From assembly GCF_003254395.2 (NCBI RefSeq), contig NC_037648.1:1219868-1283867 (forward strand): a DNA stretch of 64,000 nt, given 5' to 3'. This DNA is from Apis mellifera. Its lineage: Eukaryota; Arthropoda; Insecta; Hymenoptera; Apidae. Positions 46,998-60,400 of the stretch are shown here, piece after piece. The notes beneath the pieces were generated by a model. That model saw only the letters and a list, made by a program, of their open reading frames with translations, was not told where the DNA came from and made no database searches. The position numbers were made by a program, and so were the translations under genes. Numbering within the stretch: position 1 is the first letter of the stretch; each line of letters opens with the position of its first letter.

Positions 46998-49924
46998 ATG
47001 GCGGAACAAAGCCAACAAGATTTTAATAGAAGTGCGTTGACAGTTCGATATGGACGGGTAATTAACATATACTTTTATTAATATATGTTTAAAGTGTTAT
47101 TTTAGTGAATTCTAAATTTTAATGTAAATGCATTATTGTAAACGTTTTCAAAAATCTAGGTTTGGTATACAGGACAACGGGCAGAAAAGATTCCTGGAGG
47201 ATTAGTGGGTGTCGTTGGTGATAATTGTACAAGTTTAGATTTGTCTTATAATGAACTAACCTCCATCATTGCTGTCAAATACTTCGAAAACCTACAGGAA
47301 CTGATACTCGATAATAATAAACTTCGGGATTTAAAGACATTACCTCATATACAAAATTTGACCACTCTCAGTTTAAACAATAACAAGGTTTGTTTTACTT
47401 ATTTTTTTTAATTTTTTGTATTAAAAAAAATATTTTAATGAATTAAAATTATTATTGCTAGAAGATATTGATATAGGATAGAAATAAATTATTTACTTCA
47501 TATGCATTAAAAAATTAAATTTTTAAATGTTTTTCCAGTAGTTTTTTAATTATGAAGATCTAATTTTTTGGTGTTATTATTTTTAATTATTTGACATTAT
47601 ATCAAATTACTTGTAAAACATATTTGCATATGATATTAATGTAAAAATTTATTATTCTTTTTATTGAAACATGTAATTAATAATATAATTATCGTTATGT
47701 TTATTTTTAACTTATTTTATGCAAATTTTATTTTAATATATTTACTTCAATAAATTTTAGCATAATATTTCATTATTATTATTTCATAGAAAATATCTTG
47801 TCTAAGTGTCTATTTATCTTGTTTAAATGTTATAAAATATCTATTTAACTTAATATAATCATTTTGATATTAATTTATAATTCTATTTTAATTTGATTTA
47901 GATTTCTTATTTTTGAAATGAACGATATTTAAAAATATATATGAAAATATCAATTAATTAATCGATCAATAATTTTTAAGGTTAAGGATTTATCTCATGT
48001 ACTATTACATTATTTTTAAATCATTTCAAATAACAAACAGTTGAAAAACAGATTAAGTAAATATGATACATCTGTTATTGCATCATATTACATATTTTTA
48101 TTGTAATTTGTTTTTTTTTTTTTTTTTTTGATTAAAAATAACTAATCGTTCATGTTTTCAACATATATTGTTAGCTTATAATTTTTTAATTGCGAAACCA
48201 ATAAAAGGAAAAATAAAAGTTAACTGTATTCGCTTTAATCGGACAATTTCTAAAGGAATACTTTATGAGTTATTCATTCTCATTGAAATTCTAAACGTTT
48301 ATGATTTTTGATATCTTATATCATCAACGCAAATGGGTTCGATGACATTCTTGATGTCATTCACCTCGTATTGATTGTTACCATTGATGATATAATTGGA
48401 TTGCGGATTTATGTATAATTTCATTAAGAATGTTCCGTTTTAACAATAAATTTTACTATTATTATTTTTGATAAACTACATAATCAATATTATTAATTAA
48501 ATAACGTTTTAATGTAATTAAAAACCTAAAATTTTTATTATTTGACAATTATCTTTTAGAATTAAATTTAAACTTTTTTAAAAATTATTATTAATTATTA
48601 TTAAATAATTATATTATTTGGAATGATATGATTAATATAAGTATCATTTCATCTAAAATATAAAATTATAATTAATAAGTAGAAAAAATTCTAAAATAAT
48701 AATCGTTAAACAAAATTGAAATATGCTATACTATATATAGTATCAGTTATAAAGTTTTATTTGTATATTTTATCATTATGTATCAATACTGTTGCATCAT
48801 AAGCTCATATTCTCATATATATTTGTGGTTTGATTATAAATTTACATTTATCATGTATATGAATGAATCATGTTTTCACCACATAATTTGTTTAAATAAA
48901 AAATTGTTTAGATAACAGATATAGACAACGCATTGAGGAGAATACAAGAATGTTGTCCAAAAATAATGTACGTGAGTTTACTGGGTAATCCAGGATGTCC
49001 CGATCAGTTAACGAATCCAACCTCAACCGATGACGAGGATTATAATCGTTATAGACTCTATGCTATATATACGTTACCTTCGACACTTCGATTTTTGGAT
49101 TCACGTCCAGTGACGATGCAGGAACGAAAAGATGCCGAAAGACGAGGAAAATATTCGAGGACTATTAAAATGGTTCCAGATTTATCACAGAAATTCGTTT
49201 CAAATACAATTGAAGATTTCGATGATATATTCTTCAATATTCATTATACTCCTTTACCAAGATCAATCCGCAATCCCCTTGATCACAAAGGTATAATTGT
49301 AATAATGTAATTTCTTTAATATATCTTATTATTTTTTAATGATATATAATATAATTGAATAATGATATTTATTTGAATATTCTTATTTAGAAAAATTAAA
49401 AATTAAAAATTTCTTATATATAATTGATAATAGAAAATTGATTACAGAAAAAATAATTTTAATTTTATTAATATTAAAAGAATTAAATCTTAAATATGTT
49501 ATATATTAAATCTTATTTATATCAATTAATATTTTATGAAAACATTGATTATAAAATTGAAAAAATATGTTCATATGAATATTAAACCATTTGATGAATA
49601 TGAAAATTATTATTTAAATTATTTTTAAATTTAATTTTGAAACTATTTAATTTTAAATACAATATCATTACTCAATTTCATTTTATCTACTGATTATTTA
49701 GTTTTGTTAAAATAATTAAATTTAAATCAAGTTTATTTAACTAGAAATTATTTAATTAGAAATAATGATTGATTTATTTATTATCTGATTAGAAATTTTA
49801 TTAATTTTATAAATTAAAAGTATTTTAATTATTTTATGTTCCAGGAGCATTTGGAAAATGTAAATATCGATATTCTGGAAAGAATTCAGAAGGAAATCGG
49901 TTCATTTCTAATAATGATCTTTGA
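46998..49924 (+). CDS. LRMDA: Leucine-rich-repeat protein, LRMDA (C10orf11)-like
   Basis: Four exons join in phase: 46998-47057, 47160-47387, 48912-49290 and 49845-49924 (TGA), giving 248 residues. Exon 1 encodes a short polar start, MAEQSQQDFNRSALTVRYGR. Exon 2 has three leucine-rich repeats (CTSLDLSYNELTSI, LQELILDNNKLRDL, LTTLSLNNNK). Exon 3 has the LRR cap (YVSLLGNPGCPDQL, then an acidic STDDEDYNRYRLYAIYTLP, then LRFLDSRPVT and a charged ERKDAERRGKYSR helix) and YTPLPRS. Exon 4 ends GKCKYRYSGKNSEGNRFI, which I recall as the conserved C-terminus of human LRMDA. In vertebrates that protein takes part in melanocyte differentiation; in an insect a trafficking or pigment role is inference. Intron 2 is 1.5 kb and AT-rich. 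Failure to splice intron 3 would add a short tail ending at 49310. The gene is head-to-head with the tRNA. Confidence 0.85.
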
Positions 49925-52347
49925 ATGTAAATTGAGTAAGTCAAAATATTTTTGTATATAAGTTGCGATTTTGTTTTTTTTTTATAAATGACAAAAGAAA
50001 TAGCGATTAGACTCGTAGAACTGACAATGAATGAAACGATGCACAAATCAAATTTTCTTGATATTTTCTCTTTCTCTTTTTTAACCAAAAATCTCATCTA
50101 TGTGCCTGTTTGTTTGTTCAATATTTACCTAATAGATGTTAATTTTTTTATACATATATACATCGAATAAAATATAATTCATTATGAGTAAACGTATAAA
50201 ATTTTATTATCACGTACACTGATGAGTGACATAAATAAATGTCAAAGATTCTCCATTTTGTTCCGATCGATCCGAGCGCCACATTATCCTTCAGAAACGG
50301 TCTTAAGAGAAACAGAAAACGCGCGCGCGTTTTGAATTCCAAAACTCTATTTTTTTTTCTTCCTGTTATCGTATCAGTTTTATTATCATAATTTAATGTT
50401 ATTGGTCCTTAAATGTACACAACATAGTAGTCTCGCAACAATATTTTCCACGCGCAGTTCGATCCTCCCGACAACAAGTTACGAACAAACACAGCACATT
50501 CAATTCCAAAACTCATTTTTCACGGACGTATTGGCAAATTTTCCTAACGATCGTTTCTTTGACACGCGTTTACGAGAAGAACTTACGTCGAAGGCAGTTT
50601 AAAGTAGTTATCGATTGTTAACCCTGTATTTAGGAAGAACCTTATGGATAAGTATACACGATCCATGTGTTACACGCTATGCTTTCCTATATGCGATAAT
50701 ACCGAAAAATTCGGTATTGTAATATAATTAATTAGTTAAGTACGATTACATCAGCCTTTCGATTCGTCCCGGATGTAATTAGTATTCAATATACTAATAT
50801 TATTCTTAAAAGGAAGTGTTTCGTGGATCAGTGTTTTGCATATATTTTCATAATTAATCATTCGTATATTTTATCTCGAAACACTGATATTTTTTTTTAT
50901 TTATTTTTTTTCACTTTTTTTTTTATTTATTTATTTTTTTTTTTTTTTTGTTAAGAATTCCTTCCGTTGATAATGATCCAAAAGCCCCATGGCCTATCTT
51001 ATATTACGTAATCTTACTGTGAATGTATAAATATAATAATATTTATATGGATATATTTAATAGGAATCGGTCATATTTAATTGCTTAAACACACCATTCC
51101 ATCGATATCTGACAACTCAACGCGAGAAATCGTTTCGAGTATTGTACACACTGGAAGCATCTTTCTCTCTCCAAGAAAGGAAAGTGTCCACAATGCAAGC
51201 CACGTTCCAAACGCTGGAACCTTTTGTCCTTGGATTATATATATAAAGTAAAATTTACTTCGTAAAATATATAATATGTATATTTATGTATATATATATC
51301 GTTTTATGTTCTTTTTTTTTTTTTCTCCATTCTCTGGAAGGATTTTAATATCTTATTGCTGCGATCGACGAATGTTTCCCCAAAAAATATGTGTGTACGT
51401 TTGGAACGAGGCCATTTTCTATTAAAATTATAATAATACGATTGGCCACGAAGAATTTTCATGCACAATGTTCAATCTCGCCTTACGATTGGACGGATGT
51501 CCGTTTTAAAAATTTTCTCTCTTTAATCGTTTAATAAAAATTGTATAATCAACGAGAAGAATCAAACGTCTTTTTTCATTATATTGCACGAATTTTGCGT
51601 GTCCGTGTCGATGTTCCATTGATCATCTGGCTAGGACTTTCTGTAATAATATATAATATATATATATATATACGATGATGAAAGAAAAGGAGGAAATTAA
51701 TGAAAAGGAAAAACAAAAGAAGAAGAAGAAGAAAATATAATCAAAAAGGAAACTGAAAAGAAATTCACTTGAAAAAAAAAAAATCATATATAGTACGATT
51801 TTTTCATACAGCAAAAAAGAAAAAAAAAAAAAAAAGAAATTGCAAACAAAATACCTACAAAAGTAAACTTAACTCGGAAGCAAACGGAAGCTAACAGATT
51901 CTAAAATTCTAATTGTATCGGCTAATTGATCATTTACAAAGTAAACTGGAACGGTAAATACTAAATTTTCATGATGACCAAGATTTGATTCCTTGGATCT
52001 TTCTCACAGGTTAATAATACCTACGACCACTTTCTATCGCATTCCCGAGAATTTAGAGTCTAAATGATAGACTGTGCCCCGGTGGACAAGGATTACAATG
52101 CGTTTACATTGGCCCCAAAGGCACTGATATTTTTTTTTTTTTTTTTCGAAACTTCGAAATTTCGAAATTATATAGACGAATGTGGTCCTCTCTTGACACT
52201 GACACAATAATACAATATTTAGAAGTTAAACTAAGGCCGAAGCGTAACCGAGCTTCGTTGAGATGGAACTAACAAGGGTCCAACGAAGTGAACACTCGAA
52301 ACTGTCATTTTAAGTACAAAAGAAATCACTGAGACGATGCTTAATGA
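49925..52347. other. 3' flanks of two convergent genes
   Basis: The LRMDA-like gene from the left and the bitesize-like gene from the right converge here. Several stretches (50220-50780, 50960-51240, 51340-51620, 51850-52347) are of moderate composition and probably belong to long 3' untranslated regions. There are T runs near 50890-50950 and 51312-51325, a GCGCGCGCG run near 50320, and an A/G-rich stretch at 51680-51840. No ORF here is accepted as coding. Confidence 0.45.
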
Positions 52348-55300
52348 TTAGGTGTTGCTGTTTTTCCCATGATTATGCAAATTTGGCCTCAAAGTCACGG
52401 CACCCTCCACCCAGAAATTAGGCCTCTCAAGCATGCTTTGCCAAAGGGATAATTCTCGACCGGTTGCATCCATCCAATCTACTGGTTTTCCATAGTGTTT
52501 TCCTGCAAAAAATTATAATTAATAAAAAATCATATAATTCATTTGTTTATCATGTAATTTAAATTGGAAAATTTTTTATATTCTGGGTTATATCAGTAAG
52601 TACAAACTAAAATATTATTTTTTAATAAGTTAAATCATAGGTTTTTATTACTTAAATTTTACTATTTTAAAATAATAAATTATAATTTATATATACCTGT
52701 GCCAAGATTAAATCTAACACCTCCTAAAAATTCGTTGCTGGCTATACGATCGTGATCCCAGACTGTTAATTCCAGTCCACGTTCTGCTAATTCTTGAAGA
52801 CTCACATCTTTATAAATGAAAGTGTGACCCCATACTGGTGAACCACCAGATCTGCGTACTACTCCAGTCTTTTGTTTTCCTGAGCGACCTTTGTCAGGTA
52901 ATAAGTAACTGAAAGTAATACAAATTAATATAAATTTATCTTTTTTCTTTTATTTCAATTATGATTAGATAATAATAAATAATAAAGATGTGTAAATTTT
53001 AGTAGTCTTATTAATCATTCATATCATAAATAAATAGTGGATCATTTGTTTTTTTTTTCTTATTAAAATTATGTATATATTACATATTTTACATATTTAT
53101 TATTAATTATAAAGATGGAAAAGATGGCTTAAAGTCAAATTAGTGAGTGATTATTTGTATAAATTCTAAAAAAGATTTAAAAATTGATGATTTTCAATGT
53201 CTCTCCTTATTTGTTAACAATAGGAAGAAAACAATGCAAGTATAAATAAATGATACCTTTTACAGAATGGATCACACGTTCCTGAATTCTTTGCCCTGGT
53301 TTGCAAATTTCTAGCTTCCTTTACGAGCACGTGTAACGCGCCACGGCTCATATTCTTCTTAGACTTAGAGGTACTACGTTCTGATCCTGCTTCTCGATCA
53401 CGTTCCTGTTGCGTAGGATCCGGTGGCACGAACTTCAAACCGACGATCACCTCGCCTTTGTATGCAACAGGGTCATCGAACGGTTCTGTCTAAAATTTAT
53501 AATTAATTGATAATTTCAAAAGTTTAGAAAAAATATTTTAAAATTGTCCAAATTATAGAGAGTAATTTTCATAATTATAAAATTATTTATAATTTGGATA
53601 ATATGATAATATTTTTTTTTTCTTTTATACAGAATCTCTAGAAATTTTTCAAATCTAAATATGAAAAAATATCAGGAATAAAATTAAAGAATCATACTTT
53701 TTGGATACCTTGTATGGTAATATTATTTTATATATCATTATAATAATTATAAAACAATTATAAAATAAAACGAGCAATTTAACAACAAATTTATTATTTT
53801 AAATATATTTATGTATATTACTCACTTGACAAGAATCATTTAATATATTTTTTTTGTTACTTCAAGAACAGAATAAAAAAGTAAGTATAATAAAAAAGTG
53901 AATATATAATTTAAGTAAATATACATATTTTAATATTAATTATTTGATAAAAAGGTTATACATAATGTAAAATGGTAAAAAACAAGAGGTTTCTATTAAA
54001 GACTTTTAATTCTTGTGCATGCAGATACATTGCAAAATAATGCAATCAGATGTGGTCTAATCGCAATAATAATATTATGTATCTTGTATAAAATTAGTCT
54101 CTTCGTTCATGCTGGTTTTTGAACTTGAATCTTTGCTCGATAATTGACAGGTAATGTAACAAGTCGTGCAATATTGCTTTCCTATTGCAAAGTGTGTCAA
54201 TTAACTTGATCAAGATAAATATGAATAATAAAAAAAAAAACAAATAAAAGAAGGCTTCTAATTACGTACTGGGTAATAATCAAGACCTGCAAGAAAACTT
54301 ACTTTCTCCGGCCCATTCTCGCCGCCTTTTTATATCTAGAACGATCTCTTACTATTGAAATAGTTACTGGAAGAGGTACAAAGGCATAAAATTCAGTTGG
54401 TTGATAAAAAAATGATAATAAAATTAAAACATTACAATGGCTTTTAACTAGATAGATAAATTAGTCAAGGATAATTTTAATCCTCAAATGATCGATTATG
54501 AATCATTTGTAATATTATAATTTAGAGTTTCTCTACTATAAAGAATAGTTTCTTTACAAAAATTATAATGCTTTATAATGCATAAAATTGACAATATTTT
54601 TAATAAGACAGAATATTTGAAAAGAGAAAAATAAATTCAAAGATATGTAGAATTTTTAAACATTTAAAAATTGAAGTAAATCAATTGAATAACTAAAGTA
54701 ATAAGTTCTTCTTACTTCATCTCTTACAAGGTACTTAATTATTCTCTTATCTCTAATGAGATTATCCAGGTTTATTTGAAGATTAATTTCTATTAAAGAT
54801 TATAATAATAGTTTGAAAACTAGTTAAAATGAAACTAAAGTTAATGTAAATTAATGATCCATTTAGAAAGAATTTTATATTTTTATGCCTCTTATCTTTT
54901 GTATCTCTTCCATTAATAATAAACATACAGTGACTCATAGACACTATATTTTAAAAAATATGCCTATCTCTTCCCTCTACTTAAACTTAGAAATAAATGT
55001 TAGAAATAGATATTTCTATGTTTAATTGTCATAATATTTTCTTCATTTATATTAGAAAAATAGTAAAAAAAAGTATGAATAAATCTGTGAATCACTGTAT
55101 ATTTTATTCTTTATTTATAGAAAATGTAAAGTGATGAACAAACTATTTCATAAACTTACTCGTTCTTGAAGAGGATACCATTTGGGTGTAGGATCATCGA
55201 AGATTTTGTTCTCCAAGGGCATTCGAACCTCGCCGAGGAAATCGTTGCGTCCAAACATGTCTGAATGCCAAACAGTCAGCCATAATGTTCTGGTCTCTAG

Positions 55301-57497
55301 GCCGCTCAGACTCATATGGAACTGAAATATGGTTGCGTACCGTCCAAGCTCTAACTCTCATGCAGGAAACAATGGAGGGGGGGGGGGGGGGCAAGCAAGA
55401 ATATTTATGTGCTCGAGATTTGGAAATGAAACGTCAATCTTACCTTCAATGTTTCGTTAAATTCAGGATTCAGCGTGTGCTTCTTCACTTTCGTCTTTCG
55501 TTTCCCGCTCTTTGATTTGTCAGGTAATAAATACACTTTCACGTATCTGAAGGAATTTGTTTGCGGTTAATTTATTGAAAAGAGAATTGATTTTGTTTAT
55601 GAATTAATTGTATATTGGAATTATTATGCATATATGTGAATTATTATATTTGATTGTTTTTTGATTTTGTTTGATACTTTAGTTAAAAATTGAGAGATCT
55701 TTCCTTCCTTTTGTGAAATATGTTAATCAGAAGCTAGTATAATGTGAATTAAAAATATTGGTCTCATTATACAGTTTTTGCAATTTTTTTAAAGAATAAA
55801 ATTGAAGAAATTTTCAACCTTTACAAGTTTTCTTTTAAATTTCATTTCTATTAGAATATATATTGTTATAATAACAAATGAAAATAATTCTACTTTACAT
55901 CTGTAAGAAAGAAAATGTACTAACGTGTTGAAAGCTCCTACAAATTGGCAATAACTATTCGCAAATAAGACAACAATTAGTAAATTGGAAAGAGCACAAA
56001 CAATAATTTCAATACAATCAACTTTTCAAATCTAAAGCTTGAAACAAAATACAAAAGTTGGTATATATATATAATATATATAATATATATAAAAAAACTT
56101 ACTATTTAAATCAACTGAACAATGACATTTTTACATACCAACTTTTGTCTTTATTTTTCCCTTTAGAATTCACTCTCTTCAAACAACATTCATGAATAAC
56201 ACTCCATGTCTCTTTGGCACATCATTAATACTGTTAATACATTGCATGATGGAATATTTTCAAATCCAGAAATAACCAGAAACACAAATTACATAATATT
56301 TCACCTCAGTTAATTAAATATTCAAACAATTTACTTTTAAACTTTTAAGTAATGCTCATTGAAATGCAACTTCTTTTCTTCTTTTAAAAATTTTAAAAAA
56401 ATTTCTCTATCCTCTAAAGAGACATAGACAACACCAATCTGACAGATCATTATACCATGACTCATGCCATACTCACGGATCTGAACGTTTGCGTTTTACG
56501 TCAACGGGTGCTAGATTTTTGCATTTCGTTACGTGCACCTCGAACGTTAGATGTTTATAATCGTATTGCAACGCGAATTCGACTTCTCCTGTGACCACCA
56601 CCGAGCGACAGCACCGTCCCTCACCGGCACCGCTATAAACCGACGCCATCGAATCCGAACGTGCCTGAAAAAAGATTATTCGTTATCCAATCTCCTCGAC
56701 ATACAAGTTTCAATCAATGAACAAATAAAACAGGAGGCAGAGACTCGTATAAATACAACCATATAACGCATGAAGGAACAATTTTTTCTAATATTTACTC
56801 CAAGACTGGACAAGGATGCCCGCGTGGCAAGGTGTCCAGAATGCAATCCAGAATCCATGTCGTCCACGTCGATCACCGTGTGACTAGATCCTGCTCGCGA
56901 TCCCGCGCCGATGATCGGGGTGCTGCACGCTTCTGACAAGCTGCTTCCATCATCTGCAAAAGTGGAAAAAGCGATTAGATCGATTAATCCAATATTTTTT
57001 ACGATTCAAAGAAACCTTAAATATATAATTATTTTATTGTTTATTTTATTATTTTAACTAATTTTTTTTTTTTAACTTGTTCCATCCTCAAACGAATCGT
57101 TGCGCCTCCTCTGCGCCCGACACTTGGCAAACAGTTCCTCGTTCGAGGACGAGCTTCTCGCGTCCGCCGCGCGTTTCGAAATTATTTCACGCTCCTTCTC
57201 CCCACTCCTCTCGGTCGACACGCGAACGGTGGCGCTCGAAGAGAGCGACGTCTCGTGGACAGGTGTCATCGCGATCTCGTTCCTAGTCAACGGCTCTTCC
57301 TCCGAATACTCGTCCTCTCGAGTGTGCATCTTCTCGTCCACTGTTTCCTCCTCGTCGATTGTCGGATTGTCGGTTTTCGGGTAACAGATCAGGGCGAGGC
57401 AATCGAGGAACGGGCTCGGGTTGACGCGTTGCGCCAATTTTCTCAGCGTCCATCTTCGATTCGACGCGTTGAACGCTGCGTAACCGCCGCTCTTCAT
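52348..57497 (-). CDS. btsz: Synaptotagmin-like protein, bitesize type, short isoform with tandem C2 domains
   Basis: Bitesize-type proteins bind phosphoinositides and actin regulators at apical membranes and steer exocytosis. Eight exons join in phase: 57497-57077, 56953-56799, 56664-56477, 55546-55444, 55321-55160, 53489-53257, 52908-52697 and 52502-52348, giving 542 residues. Residues 1-141 are an acidic, Ser-rich N-terminus (MKSGGYAAFNASNRRWTL) without the zinc-finger Rab27-binding domain of long forms. Residues 142-205 form a Ser/Gly-rich linker. C2A runs from about 214 to 345 (GEVEFALQYDYKHLTFEVHV, KVYLLPDKSKSGKRKTKVKK, WHSDMFGRNDFLGEVRMPL). C2B runs from about 393 to 525 (ALHVLVKEARNLQTR, SYLLPDKGRSGKQKTGV, VWDHDRIASNEFLGG). 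In C2A loop 3 a His sits where synaptotagmin has a calcium-binding Asp; C2B keeps DHD. An in-frame TAA lies two codons before the ATG, so 57497 is a true start. That supports an alternative promoter. Confidence 0.92.
54303..54335 (-). other. Possible 33-base microexon in the bitesize-like gene
   Basis: Inside the intron between exons 55321-55160 and 53489-53257, a GC-rich islet is bounded on the minus strand by TTCTAG (acceptor-like) and a perfect GTAAGT donor after GGAGAAA. Its length is a multiple of three. The flanking exons meet in phase 0, and in that phase the second codon of the islet is TAA. Inclusion would therefore truncate the protein after the C2A domain. This may be chance; no stronger evidence is visible. 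Confidence 0.25.
55377..55391. repeat. G15 homopolymer in a 122-base intron
   Basis: Fifteen consecutive G on the + strand (C15 in the transcript) lie in the short intron 55322-55443 of the bitesize-like gene, about 55 bases upstream of the acceptor on the minus strand. This is an extreme run for so AT-rich a genome and may vary in length or be a sequencing-sensitive site. Confidence 0.9.
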
Positions 57498-60400
57498 TCT
57501 TGGTTAATTGATTAATTAATTAATTCGTTCGGGGAGAACGTTTTTTTTAAAAATCCTTCCCGTGAAATTCTTCTTTTTGCTCGAGAATTACTTCTTGAGA
57601 ATGGAATTGATTTTACCGAAGAAAGAAGAATTCTTCTATTTGAGGGAAAGGAAAGTAGTTTCTTAAGCACGGTTATCGAGTACTTCACTTTCTTCTGTTG
57701 AGTGTTTTGTTTAGAGGAGATATTATTTATAAATTTTCTTTCGAGAATTGTAAGATTTAATTTCGAACGAGTTTTTTTTTAAAATTTATTATCCTTGTGC
57801 CTTAAACGGAGGCAAAACGATACTGACCGAGTTCGTTTCGCAGCCGTTTCTGATAATGCATAGAAGGGGGGGCGATAAAACTGATTTTTGCTTCCTGTCT
57901 TCCTGGCTTGAATGCGCAGGAACTTTCACGTTCAAGGTTCCGTGCGATAAGGATCGTCGAATATTAATTTAATATTCAGTGACAAATATTGTCTTTGCAA
58001 TGGAAAAGTATTATGTTATCTTCGTCTAGAGATTTAATCGAATCGCGTTGGATCAATTATTAATTGTTAACAAATAATACAAATTGTATTATTTGATCAG
58101 ATTTGTTATTTTTCTGGAGCTGGTTTTGATAATCAATTAATTTTCAATCGAGTGCATAATTGTTTCACACGTTGGTACTACTTTTGTTTCTATTCATCTG
58201 TTGGCAGCCTTGGTTGGTTCGTTTTAAATCAAGACACGAGTTAATAAAGTTACGTTTATTCGGTAATGCATGTGCGATCAGATTATAGATTTATAGAAAT
58301 TTGTATTATCGTGCAATTTCTACGAGCAATTGTGAGAGAAATGTGTGTCAAGGTGAGAAAAAAAAAACCTTTCGTAACATTTCGTGCATTTTACGCTTAA
58401 GAATATTTTAGAAATACTATTTTTTTTTTTAAGAGCAAAACACAGTAATTAATTACAATGTAATTAATCGTGTCAATTATGGTTACAAGTTTCGTTAAAG
58501 ATTCGAAAAATTTCTCTCTCTTTTTTTTTCTTAATCTTCTTCCATGAATTTTAATTAATCGATCCTTCGCGTTAATGAAGCTTGAGGCTTATTACGTTCC
58601 CGCGTTCTTGTCACACTTTCTTTACTTTGGCGGCTAGCAATTTGAATTAATTGCAACAAAGTATTTCGCTTAGTTGAAATTGCGTTTATCATCGAAAAGA
58701 AACGAGAATCGTGCTCGAGAATTAATATGAAAAACATTGTTGTGCTATTTTATCACATTGTAACTTTAACGCAATAAGAGAGGTATATGATCTTTCTAAA
58801 AAATTTCTATCGAGTAAAATGTATTATAGCTTTGATAAATAAATACATACGTTCAATTTTAATTACAAAATTTCTCAATGATTTCAGAATTTTCAATAAG
58901 TGAGTATACTCGTGTAATGTAATTTAATTAAAAATTAAAATTTTTTCTGCAATCTTTTTTTTTATTTAGATCGAATTAATAAATAAATAAAGATTAATAA
59001 TTCGATAATTCAAATTGATCAATAACTTGATTAACTTAACTTTTATTTAAATAGCCCGCCGAAACCACGTGACTTCCGTTCAACGCCATCTGTCATAATT
59101 TCTTCCTAAAAGTTTATAACAGCCTGTCGCCAATTAAAATCCATCCGTTTCCGTGTGAATTAATACGATTAACAAGCAACGTGTGCGAAAATAGAAGGAA
59201 TCGATTAAAGAAAGGGAATAATAAAATATTCTTCGTGTTATATGAACGAACGTTATTGTGTCATATTTATCGGACTACTCTATCGAAGCGTAACTCTTGA
59301 ATTGGGCGGAAGATAATAATCGCGAAAGGAATGTATCTTTTCCCTAGTGAAAATATGCCCGCTATTTCGCAAAAAGAAACGTAACATTATATTGAAAAAT
59401 TTATTAATCCTCGTATAAACTATCTTATCTTAATTAATTTTGACATATTTAATATGAAATCACTGAATATATGATTATAATTTACAATTTTCAAAATTCA
59501 ATCAATGAAATGTCACAAATTTTGATTTTAATTAATTCAGATTTTGGAAAGAAAATTATTAATTACTTATAAGTTATCAAAAATTATAAAAAGAAACAAT
59601 TAATTTTAATTTTAAAATTCTTAAAATTATTCTACATGAGATTGAAATAAAATTAGATTATAATAATAGAACGCTTGAAGAGAATTAATGTTCGGAATTA
59701 ATTATTGAAATTGAAAGAATCGTTTCAACTCGTTGTACTCTTTTATGAATAATTATGAGAGGCAGTGAAGTTGAACAATTCTTCTTCTTCTTTTTTTTTT
59801 TTTTTACTTTTTTTTTTGCAAGTAACAGTACTTTCCACCGAACAGAAATCGTCGAAATCTCGCAAAAGGAAGAGTATTTGCGGAATTCGAAGGTTGAATT
59901 GATTTTCACGACAGTTGCAATTGAATGTTTTAATTAAAAAAGAAAAATCGTAATTCGTTCGATAGAATTCGATTCGAGTATTCTGAATGTTTATCGTGGT
60001 TGAAATATTGTTACTATCGAATACCATACGAGTTGAAAGTTGTTAACATTGAATACCAAGACGTGAATATCGAATACCCAATATTCAGGGATTGTTGATA
60101 TCGAATGTTACCTGAATTCCATTTGGAATTTTAAATTAATATATATATATATATCGTAGTTTTTATATTTAATTTATATATGATATTAATTATTAAATTC
60201 TTTTGCATATTAATGATGAAAAGTAATTAGATTCTCTTACGTAAATTTAATAACGAAGCATGTGGAAAATTGTACGTTCGTGCGTTATTCGAATAGCATT
60301 GAAAAAAATGCAGAGAAACAATGATTAATCAGAAAATCTACAACATCATAATAATTAAATTTTACGTTTAATTAAAAAAAGAAATGGAATGACATGATTT

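Noticed and set aside
49291..49310. Short tail (after DHKG) continuing the LRR exon
   Set aside because: It is intron sequence read through a normal GTATAA donor; the spliced exon at 49845 restores the conserved C-terminus.
57077..57515. + strand frames opposite the first bitesize exon
   Set aside because: They are shadows of the minus-strand exon, whose phase, splice site and composition fit the gene.
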